Source of the DNA: Utricularia gibba
Taxonomy: Eukaryota > Streptophyta > Magnoliopsida > Lamiales > Lentibulariaceae
Assembly: GCA_002189035.1 (NCBI GenBank)
Contig: NEEC01000233.1
Location: 1 to 20,372 of the forward strand
DNA length: 20,372 bases
Direction: 5' to 3'
Below, piece by piece: positions 8,850 through 18,249 of the stretch. The notes under the pieces are model-generated. The model had not been told where the DNA came from and made no database searches. It saw only the letters and a program-made list of their open reading frames with translations. Both the position numbers and the translations under genes were made by a program. Positions within the stretch are counted from its first letter, which is position 1. Every line of letters begins with the position of its first letter.

Positions 8850-9715
8850 ATGCATATGCGCTGGATGAAACCTAGGATTATTTAATAAAATTTATGGATT
8901 TAAATATTATAAGTGATTTTTACCCCTAATTATTTCAAGCTATTTCTTCTAAATATATATTATTAAATATAAATGTATTTGTTTATATGTTAATAATTTA
9001 AATATATTATTAATTAAATTATCGCTAATAATTTAGATTTTAGAAATGGATAAAATTTTTACTACTACAAAATATTTTTTTATTAATTTTTTTTTAAAAA
9101 AGTATTTAAATTACTTATTAATTAAGCGACTCAATACTAAATTAAAATCTATAATAAAAATATAAAAAATAGCAGTTAATCTAAATTTTGATTGAACGCA
9201 TATTATTTCAAATGACTAACCTTAAATTGATTGAAGAATAGATGATAAAAAATAATTCGCTACAAAATCTGCACCAATATCGATTTCATTTTGATTTGCA
9301 TCAAAATCTACAAAAAAAAAATTAGTTTTTTGGAATTTATTAAGTTTCCTTCTAAATTTCGACTACAAAATCTCGATTTTCTATTTATTTTCTTTTGAAT
9401 TTCGTATATATCTAAACTTGAATCACTAAGTTGGTGCAAATCATGAATCCACTAAAAAACACGAGAGCAATTGCCATCACAACTAGTAAAGTTTAGAGTT
9501 TAAGATTTAAAATTTCATATAAATTATGTTTTAAAATCATCAGAGTAATCCCATGACTCAAAATCGATTAATCGATATTTAAAACATAATTGGTTAGGTT
9601 TAATACAATTGATATTCTATCACTATATTTAAAAATAATGTTATGCATTGATCGGTTCAACTCGAATTGCAGATCAAACGCTCACTCAGAAGACTCATAG
9701 AATAATAAACGGGTA
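8850..9715. other. AT-rich intergenic spacer
   Basis: Very AT-rich sequence with many A- and T-runs and no open frame worth reporting. No terminal repeats or transposon genes were recognised. Confidence 0.6.
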
Positions 9716-10200
9716 GATTTTTTACTGGTTAAAATGCTGTTCGAAGTGATGTGGAACACACCCTGGAAATGCTACGGCCAAGTAGACCACTTCTTCATCT
9801 TCTTGGGGACAGAGCTGTTGGTTTAAGAAACATTTCTTAGAAAGTCCCATCAAGGCAAATTCCTGGTGGGGTGGGTTATTACAAATTCTGGTCGGACAGC
9901 TTGTTCTCAGCTGACCGGGAAATACAAAACTGCCGTTGCCATTGACTGAGTCGAAGCTCAATAAAAGTGTGAACGGTTTCCTATTTTACTCTTTCTTACC
10001 ACAGCCGGTGGTCTATCTGAGCCCCTGACCCACCATTGTTGTTGGGGGTGTAAAGGCTATCCCACTCTACCTTTGCAAGGGATCACCCTAACCTCTTAGA
10101 CAGCGAGCCGTGTCGTGTGGATTTATTTTCATTACTTTTGGGTATACCCTTTTTGTTCATACCTGTATACACCACTGAAGGGATGGCCATGGTGACTGGA
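9716..10200. other. Island of balanced composition upstream of HERK1, function unknown
   Basis: Base composition changes sharply from the preceding AT-rich spacer. A minus-strand frame of 79 codons (9722-9961) is open and of normal complexity but matches no family I know. On the minus strand an intron-like GTAAGA...CTCAG interval occurs at about 9950-10000, which would fit a decayed gene fragment. On the plus strand this may be the promoter and leader of the receptor kinase; a perfect palindrome GGGTATACCC lies at 10140-10149. Neither reading is secure. Confidence 0.3.
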
Positions 10201-10241
10201 TGAATCGCGCATTTTGTGTGAACTGCAAACGCTCTGTCTGG

Positions 10242-10370
10242 ATGGGTTTTTTCTTGGGAATGTTTGTGGGTTCGGCATTTTCATCTGGGTTTTGTCGTTT
10301 CTCTTCGTTTTCCTGCTTGCACTTGCCTTTGTTTATTATGTCAGTCGCTATTTCTGGTTCTGTTGCCTGA
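10242..10370 (+). other. Upstream ORF in the HERK1 leader (42 codons)
   Basis: ATG at 10242 opens a frame that ends at TGA 10368-10370, about 50 bases before the proposed HERK1 ATG at 10422. The peptide is hydrophobic (MGFFLGMFVG...). If the leader includes this region, the uORF would reduce or condition translation of the kinase. Transcription start is not known. Confidence 0.35.
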
Positions 10371-10421
10371 ATCTGGGGGGTTTTGTTTCTTCAAAGCGTG
10401 AACCCGTGCGGGTTTCTGATT

Positions 10422-12901
10422 ATGGGTGTTCGAATCTAAGATATTGTTTCTGGGTTCTGCTGCTATTGGATCTAGCTTGCTGTTCCATTGGATCTGATCA
10501 TTACTACATAGATTGTGGATCATCAACCAATGTTGTTTTGGGTAATATCACTTTTGTTGCTGATACTTCGTCTTCAGTATCTGTAACAACACCCCAAGGG
10601 ATTCTTGCGAATGCCAACTTGAATTCTGTAGAATCATCTGCATATGCGCCAGTTTTAACTACAGCAAGAGTATTTAATGGGCCTTCAAGGTATACCTTCC
10701 CGATTAATCAGGCTGGAAGGCACTGGATCCGATTGCATTTCTTCCCCTTTGTGTATCAGAATTATAATATGAGTTCTGCTAGTTTCTCAGTTTTTGCTCA
10801 GAGGACTACACTGCTTAGTAATTTTAGTCCACAGACTGCTACTTTGAGGGAATACAGTATGAATATAACAACTGGAGATCTGGTGATCACATTTTCACCT
10901 TCTAGTAATTCCTTTGCTTATGCCAATGCCATTGAGGTTGTCTCAGTTCCTGATAATCTGATCGTTCCTGGCGCTTCCCTTTATAACCCATCTGGGCAAT
11001 TCGACAGAGTTGCATCTTTAACTCTGGAGACTGTGTATAGGCTGAATATGGGTGGACCATTTGTGTCATTCTTGAATGATTCGTTGGGAAGAACATGGAT
11101 TTCAGATAGCGGTTTCTTGTTGCAGCCTAACCTTGCAACCAATAGATCCAATATAGCAGCAGTTCAGTACCCTATGGGTGGTGCAACAACAGATAATGCT
11201 CCTCCTACAGTTTATGGGACTTGCACAGAAATGAATTCTGCTTCTGATCCTAGCAGCAACTTCAATGTCACTTGGCAGTTTCAGTTGGATCCTGGGTTTC
11301 AGTACTTGATCCGGATGCATTTTTGTGATATTATAAGCACCTCTGCTAATCAGCTCGTGTTTGATGTTTATATTGATTCAGTTCTTGTTGCTCCAGACCT
11401 GGAACCAAGTACTAGAACTCCTGGACAGGTGGCCTCTGCCTTCTTCATGGATGTCGTCACCCCAACAGTCAACAGAGATACACTTAGGGTCACCATTGGT
11501 CCATCTCCACAGAGCTCCTACCCTGATGCCCTTCTGAATGGTTTAGAGATCATGAAAATGAACAACTCTGAGAATAGCCTTGCTGGAGTATCGACATTAC
11601 CAGCATTCCGATCAAGGCGGAACGTTGGAATGATCACTGGTATTTGTATTGGGGTTCTACTTGTTTTTGTTACTGTGGGACTTCTGTTTCTTCTACACAG
11701 AAAAAGGAAACAAGAACGGCTTCGAGATTCGAAGGCTTGGATTCCCATATCAGTTAATGGTGGAACTTCTCACACTTTGGGGAGTAGATATTCAACTGGG
11801 ACGACTCTTAGTGTTGGATCCAACTTGAGCTACCGCATACCCTTTGTAGCAATGCAGGAAGCAACCAACAACTTCGATGAAAGTTTGGTGATAGGAGCTG
11901 GTGGATTCGGGAAGGTGTACCAGGGGACTCTTAGTGATGGTACAACAGTAGCGATCAAGAGAGGCAATCCCAGGTCTCAACAAGGCCTAGCAGAGTTCAG
12001 AACTGAAATTGAGATGCTGTCTCAGTTCCGCCATCGCCATCTGGTTTCCTTGATAGGTTACTGTGATGAGAGGAATGAAATGATCCTTGTTTATGAATAC
12101 ATGGAAAAGGGAACCTTGAAAAGCCATCTATATGGCTCGAATCTCCCGAGCCTTAGCTGGAAGGAGAGACTGGAGATATGCATTGGTGCAGCAAGAGGGC
12201 TGCATTATCTTCACACTGGCTATGCAAAAGCAGTCATTCACCGTGATGTAAAGTCAGCAAACATATTGCTTGATGAGAATCTCATGGCAAAGGTTGCTGA
12301 TTTCGGGCTCTCTAAAACAGGGCCTGAGATTGATCAAACCCATGTGAGTACAGCAGTAAAGGGGAGCTTTGGATATCTAGATCCTGAATACTTCAGAAGG
12401 CAGCAGTTGACAGAAAAATCAGACGTTTACTCATTTGGGGTTGTGCTGTTTGAGGTTCTTTGTGCAAGGCCTGTGATTGATCCAACGCTTCCCCGAGAAA
12501 TGGTTAACTTAGCCGAATGGGCAATGAAATGGCACAAGAAGGGCCAGATAGATCAAATCATAGACTCAAGCCTTGTTGGAAAAATAAAACCAGATTCACT
12601 CAGAAAGTTTGGAGAAACAGCAGAGAAGTGTTTATCTGAGTTCGGTGTAGATCGGCCCTCCATGGGAGATGTCCTATGGAACCTTGAGTATGCCCTCCAG
12701 CTTCAAGAGGCTGTGATCCTCAATGATCCTGAGGAAAACAGCACAAATGTGATCGGTGAACTTTCACCTCAAGTGAGTGAGTTCAACCACCCTGGCACAA
12801 GTGCCTCTGTTGAACGGTTCGAAACCTCGAGTGTTGATGATCTTTCCGGCGTTTCTATGAGCCGGGTCTTCTCCCAACTAGTGAAGTCAGAAGGGCGATG
12901 A
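10422..12901 (+). CDS. HERK1: CrRLK1L receptor-like kinase, HERK1 type
   Basis: A plasma-membrane receptor kinase of the FERONIA/THESEUS/HERCULES family that senses the cell wall and RALF peptides and promotes cell elongation. In order: a signal peptide (RYCFWVLLLLDLACC), an extracellular malectin-like region starting DHYYIDCGSSTN, a membrane segment (about 11624-11698, GMITGICIGVLLVFVTVGLL), and a Ser/Thr kinase with GAGGFGKVYQG (11894), catalytic Lys at 11957-11959, HRDVKSANILL with Asp at 12245, DFG at 12299 and activation segment GSFGYLDPEYF. The C-terminus SRVFSQLVKSEGR is typical of HERK1. The body is open from 10196, but no in-frame ATG precedes the signal peptide. ATG 10422 (MGVRI then TAA at 10437) would join it if one base is missing between 10425 and 10439, giving about 826 residues against 830 recalled for Arabidopsis HERK1. 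HERK2 or At5g59700 are alternative names. Confidence 0.9.
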
Positions 12902-13569
12902 CATGAATGAGTATACACCTGCTTTTGAGCCTGTGAGCCACTCTTTTGATCAAGGCCTCTATGCTCTGTATCACTTTTATCATTGTTTGTGTGTGCAATT
13001 GTTTGTTTTCATCAAATTCAATTGAACCCACTGGATGATTCTTTTGGCTTTAACTTATCATCCCAATAGTCATAAGATTTTCACTTTTGTTCAGTTAATC
13101 TTCCATCACCACACACTCCTACCTGCACAGAGGGGCGGCCATATCCTATTGAGCACCATCGTGTAGCCATGCTTCCCTTTGTTGTGCTTTAGGATTTCCA
13201 ACGCTTTCCATTTTAAAACAGACAACAGCTCCGCATTCCCTCCTCAGTTCTCACAATTCTGTGGTGTCTCTGCCATCCCTTGTTCATCTTCAACGTCTCC
13301 TTGGTGGCAAGGTCGAAAATTGAGGTGCTCCCGCAGAATAGCAAGCTAAGAAAAAAGCTAGTTGCTTCTTCAAATGGTAAAAACATCATCAAGGGAAGAA
13401 ATTTTTGCTTAAATGAGCGGGCAAGCTTACACCGGCGATCTGCAAATAGTAAAAAAACTCGAATGGGCTGGCTGGGTAGTTTTGGATCGGACCAGACCAC
13501 AAGGCTCTGTGAAACGGGTCGCTTTAATCTGACCCGGTTAAGGCCTGGTCTAAAACCCTGCCCCTAAAG
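12902..13569. other. HERK1 3' region and FtsJ upstream region
   Basis: The first part is presumably the receptor kinase 3' untranslated region. Overlapping open frames at 13213-13500 (minus, 95 codons) and 13280-13567 (plus, 95 codons) have normal complexity but no recognisable domain and shadow each other. Just before the methyltransferase, AAAACCCTGCCCCTAAA (about 13552-13568) resembles the telo-box promoter element AAACCCTA. Confidence 0.4.
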
Positions 13570-13611
13570 ATGGCGAATGGCAAAACTCACAGAGCTAGCG
13601 AAGCAAAATGA
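13570..13611 (+). other. Short uORF overlapping the FtsJ start codon (ATGA overlap)
   Basis: ATG 13570 opens a 13-codon frame ([13 protein letters not shown]) whose TGA (13609-13611) shares bases with the main ATG (13608-13610), an ATGA overlap. If transcription starts upstream of 13570, this arrangement could allow termination-reinitiation or leaky scanning. The start site is not visible, so the uORF may not be transcribed. Confidence 0.35.
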
Positions 13612-15044
13612 GTGGAACGCCAGATTTCTTCTACAGAGAAGCACAGCGCCTCGGTTACGTAGCTCGCTCGGCGTTCAAGGTATGTTTTTTTATCGTGTTT
13701 TGCTTGGAGACGATTTAATTCCCCGTTGTCTCTGAAATTTCGGCTGGGGATTTTGAAATGCAGCTGCTTCAAATCCAGAAACAGTATAGAATCATTGCAC
13801 CGGGATCTTCTGTTCTTGACCTTGGCTGCGCCCCCGGTGCCTGGCTTCAAGTATGTTGTTAATGTGGTTCTTGCAACTCAGCTCCTTCTAGTCGTATTGC
13901 AGGAAAACACTAGAGCCTTATATGAAAAATCCGCTTATTCATGTACTGGAATCTCCCATTATTAGAAAAATTGTCCCTTATCCGCCATGGGAACATGTAT
14001 TGATGGTTATTTGAACAACAATCACATGTAAAGGAAATCTTCTTGTTCTGAAATACCTGACTGCTTAAATTTTTGAACAAGCAGAATTGTTCACTTATTT
14101 GGACATGGTTTCTTTCTGAATCTGGTTGTTGAACTCTTGAACAAGCAGAGTTTTTGTCACTTATTTGGACATCACCAATGGTTTCTTTCTATATCTGGGC
14201 GTTGTTTTTTTCTCGATTCCTTTAGCTTTGATTGAATACCTCTTTCAAGTTCATGTGGTACCTGCCGCAGGTAGCTTGCCAGCACTTGGGTCCATTAATC
14301 AAGGGCGGAGTGGTGGTTGGAATTGATGTCAAGGTGATAATCACATTCCATCTTCAGGATCTCTAATACTGAATCCCATGGAGTCACATGGTTTTTGAAT
14401 TCTCAATATCATATGCTGCAGAGCAGAAGGTGAAGGTGCCTCCCATGCACTGTGACTCAAGGGTTAAAACCATTTGTGCCGATGTCATGAATCTCCCCAT
14501 TGATCAAGCCAGGATGCTTTCTCCTGAGGTCTTTCTTCTTTTCATCTGAACCAATCTATCTAAACTCTTGCTCTCATGCACCCCTGTTTCATTCTCCAGC
14601 AAAAAGGGTTCTCAGTTGTGCTCTCAGATATGTGCCCTCCTGTTTCCGGAATCACAATCAGGGATGCAGCATTGTCCGCTGATCTGGGCATGCAAGCCAT
14701 AAATTTAGCCATGGGAAGAGCTTCCGCAGACAGACAACACAACAGTGTATCAGAGGAAGCACACTCAACTGATTCCTGCAACTCTTCATTGGGTACAGGC
14801 GGGTTGCTGCAACGAGGGGGCAACCTCATCATCAAGTTTCTTGAAAGCGAAGATACGAAAGGTTGCTCTCCTTAGCCATTCCCGTATCCGTTTTCTTACA
14901 AGACTCTCATGTTGTTACTGTTCTTCTGTTGCAGAATTTCATCAAATGTGCAAGCCCCTCTTTAAGAAAGCCTCATGGTTGAGGCCAAAAGCAACCAGAT
15001 CATGTTCAAAAGAGGTTTATTTGATTTGCCAGGGGAGACTATAG
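13608..15044 (+). CDS. FtsJ/RrmJ-type rRNA 2'-O-methyltransferase (At5g13830-like)
   Basis: A SAM-dependent 2'-O-ribose methyltransferase of the FtsJ family, whose bacterial and mitochondrial members (RrmJ, MRM2) modify large-subunit rRNA. Six exons: 13608-13679, 13764-13850, 14271-14333, 14427-14528, 14600-14861, 14935-15044, giving an intact 231-residue protein. Visible features are [17 protein letters not shown] at the N-terminus, SAM motif [11 protein letters not shown] (residues 41-51), [13 protein letters not shown], and [11 protein letters not shown]. The K-D-K-E catalytic set of RrmJ is complete: K24, D118, K187, E222. Residues about 149-178 form a Ser-rich insertion before the last core strand that bacterial enzymes lack. 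The protein closely follows my memory of Arabidopsis At5g13830 (about 224 residues). No clear transit peptide precedes the core, so compartment is uncertain. The exon 4 acceptor is a NAGNAG site (GAGCAG at 14421-14426). Confidence 0.93.
14073..14208. repeat. Tandem duplication inside FtsJ intron 2 (about 64-72 bp)
   Basis: TTGAACAAGCAGA followed by CACTTATTTGGACAT and GGTTTCTTTCT occurs at about 14073-14136 and again at 14137-14208. The second copy has small insertions, including ATCACCA before GGTTTC. It lies wholly in the intron between 13851 and 14270 and leaves splice sites intact. Confidence 0.7.
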
Positions 15045-15944
15045 CTTTGAAAAGGAGACAAATGTGCCAAAAAAAATAGTATACATCAGAGCTTCTTTGA
15101 TGGTTAGCAGATCAACTTACAGATGCCTTTGCAGATGGAAAAAATTTAAAATTATTTTTATCTTTTTATTAAATTTTGGTTATTTTTTGATGGCGCGAAA
15201 CAATGTACGGTCGATCCAACCTCAATTCTGGTACAAGAAAAGATTTTTTGAAAAGATGAGAAGAGGAGGGAGGTCATGTCATGTTGGTCACATCATTCAA
15301 GAGAAGTCACACCAACACAATTGGGTGTATTATTGTTCACTCTTATAAAAAATGACCAACTTATTTGTAAAAATTTGTTATGAGAGAAATTAAATATTAT
15401 TTATATGTTTAGTTGATTGGTTAAATTATGTGTAAGTAAAAAATAATTTATTGAAATTATGCAACAAAGAATAAAAATAATCCTAAATGATGAAGTTTTT
15501 TTTTTTAATCTCAAATAAAAGTAAACCTACATATTATCTTCCATCTAACGAAACGGACCCTTAGGGTTTAGGGTTTGATATGTCATAAGAAAGAATGATA
15601 CCATATAATTTGATTGATTCTGGCATTTAAATACAGCAGAAAATATTTTAATAAAAACGATGAATGGTATAGAGATATGTAAATGAGATAAGATGTGCTT
15701 AATTCATGAATTGTAAGTAGAATGAGAAATATTTTTTAATATATATGTATAAATGGAAAGATTCAAATTTCAGTGTTAATCCTTCTCACCTAATAAGCAT
15801 GGGATTTGGATAGAATTATTAATATTTTTCACTTACTAATCATACTTTAGTACTATTCTGAAAAAAAAAAATTAAATATATAACTAAAATTTGTCATTAA
15901 GTTTATAAATTTAGACTATTATTATTAATTTAACATTATTGATG
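15045..15944. other. AT-rich intergenic spacer with a telo-box
   Basis: Long AT-rich spacer after the FtsJ gene. Open frame 15064-15348 (94 codons) has no recognisable domain and is not supported. A telomere-like TTAGGGTTTAGGGTTT occurs at 15561-15576, about two units of the plant repeat; in this size it is a telo-box motif rather than a telomere remnant. No transposon was recognised. Confidence 0.5.
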
Positions 15945-16480
15945 GATGTGCTCATGGCTCGGCATGCGGATCGGACATCAAGAGCAGTCGCACCATCCGC
16001 AGAGCCCTAGGGTTCAGGCAGGGGGCTTGCGGTTGTGGAAGACCATGAGGATGGCTCATTGAGATGCAATGGGTGCCGAGTCTGAGTACACCTGAGCAGC
16101 CTCTGGGTGCAGAGAAGAGAAACTGACGCCCGCCGAGGGATCTGCAGCAGAAGCAAAACCCTAATTTCAACTGTACTGCAAGAAAAGAGAGCAAGGTTCT
16201 AAGGAAAAATGGAGGGTCTGAAAATGCAGGGAAGTTCTCTTGGGGTTCATCGTTTCGTGTTGGTTCTGAGATCAGATCCGGTGGGTGGCTCTCAGCTTCG
16301 CATTAGCCACTCATTGCTGCTGCAGCATCATCAAGATTCTCGTACAGATGTGCTCCCAGAGGCATCATCCCACATGAATCTTGAAGATGCTCCACCTGCA
16401 AAAACTGGCTGCTTCCCTTCACAGCAACGCTGGCGCAGGAGAAAAAGAGAGAAATCTTGAAGAAGAAGAAGAGGTGTGAG
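15945..16480 (-). ncRNA. Putative pri-miR172 transcription unit
   Basis: The block between the AT-rich spacers is of balanced composition and reads like an exon on the minus strand. A TATA box at 16508-16502 is followed by a CT-rich leader (CTTCTTCTTCTTC, about 16475-16460), then the miR172 hairpin, then several hundred bases of unique sequence with an intron-like acceptor TTTTCTTGCAG near 16170. Short frames across it (15952-16194 minus, 16331-16591 minus, 16209-16460 plus) overlap the hairpin and have no protein features. The 3' limit is inferred from the change in composition. Confidence 0.55.
16303..16412 (-). ncRNA. MIR172: MIR172 precursor hairpin (miR172c/d mature sequence)
   Basis: On the minus strand, bases 16340-16320 read as a 21-mer beginning AGAATCTTGATG and ending GATGCTGCAG, the miR172c/d mature sequence. 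The other arm, 16393-16373, begins GGAGCATCTTCAAG and ends ATTCATG, a typical miR172* that pairs with it. About 32 bases form the terminal loop. The lower stem continues with AGCCA (16410-16406) against TGGCT (16309-16305) and TTGC against GCAA. The mature strand is on the 3' arm, as in all MIR172 genes. miR172 represses AP2-class factors (AP2, TOE, SMZ) to promote the adult phase, flowering and floral patterning. Only the final base separates miR172c/d from miR172a/b. The FKBP20-1-type gene 3 kb away points to the MIR172d locus. Confidence 0.95.
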
Positions 16481-16501
16481 GGATGAAGAAGGGGAAGGCT
16501 G

Positions 16502-16508
16502 ATTTATA
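16502..16508 (-). promoter_or_regulatory. TATA box of MIR172
   Basis: TATAAAT on the minus strand, about 90 bases before the hairpin base and followed after about 30 bases by a CT-rich leader, as expected for an RNA polymerase II miRNA promoter. Upstream (higher coordinates) are palindromes CGGGATCCCG (16535-16544) and TCCCGGGA (16581-16588). Confidence 0.6.
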
Positions 16509-16599
16509 GAGGCAGTGTGAGTTGTGACTGCGAGCGGGATCCCGTTAGTGTCATTTATTAGGACGGTTAAGCGTCGTGATCCCGGGAACAAAAATGCTA

Positions 16600-16940
16600 C
16601 GCGAGATTTATTACAGGCTGAGTGCCTGCAGTTTCCTTAAACAAAACAATCTCTGTAGTGCTCCGACACGGCGATACGGCACGAATCGCGATTATGATAC
16701 GCTCGGTTCCGAGAGACTGCTAATAGGATTTGTCCGGGATTTGTAAAAGAAAAAAAAAAGATAATCCATTTGATAAATACAGTTTCGAAGTTCATTACAA
16801 GCTGATCGTATTGAGTAATGAACGATTGGTCGACTTATGAAGGTTGATGTTCGAAAGATAAACTTTTTTTCGATAAAAAATCATGGCAAATTGGAGCTAT
16901 ATCAATGTTAACATATTGCAAAAAACTTATATAAAATAAG
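16600..16940. other. MIR172 upstream region
   Basis: No gene. The part nearest the hairpin is balanced in composition (ACACGGCGATACGGCACG at about 16665) and then becomes AT-rich. It would be the promoter-distal region of the minus-strand miRNA gene. Confidence 0.4.
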
Positions 16941-17203
16941 GTCGTGTTTGGTTAATATAAGATTATAAATTATAGAATATTTACTTTATGGGTTTAAATT
17001 AGTTTGAGATTATATAAGATTTTTTTAATCTTATATATATGAATTTATTTAAAATCACCTACTTTTTTACTTTAATTAATATCGATTATAATTTTATTAA
17101 CTAAATAATATCTAATTAATTGATATATATCATATTTATTTAAATTCAAGTAAATTAAACCAATTTTATCTTATTCCCATCACCCAACCATTTCCTAAAC
17201 GAC
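16941..17203. mobile_element. Candidate MITE-like element (263 bp)
   Basis: The element starts GTCGTGTTTGGTT and ends CCTAAACGAC, so its ends are short imperfect inverted repeats (GTCGT...AAACGAC). Starts of the form GTCGTGTTTGG are common among non-autonomous DNA elements in plants. The interior is AT-rich with no coding frame and holds a perfect 10-bp hairpin, ATATAAGATT (17012-17021) with AATCTTATAT (17027-17036). I could not see a clear target-site duplication, so the call is tentative. Confidence 0.35.
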
Positions 17204-17593
17204 AATGGAGGTTTCTATTGTAAAACAATTGCATGACTAGTCTTCGCTCTTTCTGTGTACATCGCATTTGCCCTTGAAAGCCCGATTGTCTCGGGATTTC
17301 TGGGGATCATGAGCAATACCCTACAGCCAGTTCCAACGCATAACACACTATTTTGAAGTTTCTTTTTGTTGGGTCTTTTAAACTTTAGAATTCTATAGAT
17401 CAAATAAGTACACGTGAAACTCAATTATACAAGAAACTTGAATCATACTACAAAAATTAAGTCCAAATAATTAATCATGTTTCATAATTTATTGTATAAG
17501 TGACTATTTTCAATTATTGATAATTCATAATCTCTTATGTATGTGATTATTTCATATTCAAATACGAATGTAGTGTCGTTTGTTCTAATAGCA
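17204..17593. other. Intergenic spacer
   Basis: AT-rich spacer between the MITE-like segment and the tandem repeat. The minus-strand frame 17215-17424 has no recognisable domain. Nothing else is seen. Confidence 0.5.
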
Positions 17594-18210
17594 TCAAGCC
17601 TCAGCCATTTGATGGGTGTAGAGGTTAGTTTTGTATTGAAGAAATTGAAGAGATAAGGGGTAGAAAGGCGACTGTAAGAACTGGATTTGATGAATGCTGT
17701 AGATTACTTGAGAAATGCTTTTGTTCTGATGGGCGTAGAGGTTAGTTTTGTATTCAAGATATGGCAGGTAGGAAGACGACTGCAAGAAGTGGGGTTTGTG
17801 TGGATTTCCAGGCGTTTCAAAGTGGCGGAAATGACGGAGATTTGTTGCGTACTGCGGAAAGGGTTCGGACAGGGTTTGACGTTTGAGAGACAGGATGAGA
17901 ATTTGGGAGCAGACTGGGTTCTCCTCCCTTGTCTTCTTTCCCATTTCCGGCCTTGCTTCTCTCGTGAGCTTCTGTAACATCATTCTTTACACACTAAACA
18001 TTTGGAGTCCTGCTCTGAGCACCGCCTGGAACTCATTCATGGCTCCCTCCTTTGACGGGTCCAAACCCGGATCTCAGACAACCCAACCCCTCTTCCTCTT
18101 CTTTTCCCACAGCAGAGCCTGCCCATTCGGAACACTCTGGTAATTGTAATGAAGAACGAAGATGGTTGGCTGAAGTTAATCAGCTTGGTGGGTTGCAGGC
18201 GAGCAAAATA
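17594..18210. other. Unidentified segment with overlapping small ORFs
   Basis: This block is less AT-rich than its surroundings and has three competing frames: minus 17594-17983 (129 codons), plus 17687-17977 (96 codons) and plus 17895-18143 (82 codons from the ATG). The 82-residue product has one hydrophobic stretch (about residues 9-35) and a polar, Ser/Gly/Pro-containing middle. An AATAAA at about 18206 could serve as a polyadenylation signal for a plus-strand transcript. I recognise none of the three products. It could be a small lineage-specific gene, a non-coding transcript or a gene relic. Confidence 0.3.
17611..17800. repeat. Imperfect tandem duplication, offset 117 then 108 bases
   Basis: GATGGG(T/C)GTAGAGGTTAG begins at 17611 and 17728 and continues TTTTGTATT(G/C)AAG. 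Further in, CGACTG(T/C)AAGAA(C/G)TGG recurs at 17669 and 17777. The offset falls from 117 to 108 bases, both multiples of three, because of an internal 9-base difference. The minus frame 17594-17983 therefore reads through both copies and repeats YKTNLY(T/A)HQ. Confidence 0.7.
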
Positions 18211-18249
18211 AAAGATTAAATGACATAGATATTTCTTCATTCGGGAAAA

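Noticed and set aside
10428-10440. GTTCGAATCT resembling a tRNA T-loop
   Set aside because: No acceptor, D-arm or anticodon stem can be drawn around it; it lies at the start of the receptor kinase gene.
15561-15577. Interstitial telomere repeat
   Set aside because: Only about two TTTAGGG units; better read as a chance or telo-box motif than a telomere remnant.
16209-16460. 83-codon plus-strand ORF (and 16331-16591 minus) across the MIR172 hairpin
   Set aside because: Both run through the miRNA hairpin; the sequence constraint there is explained by miR172 pairing.
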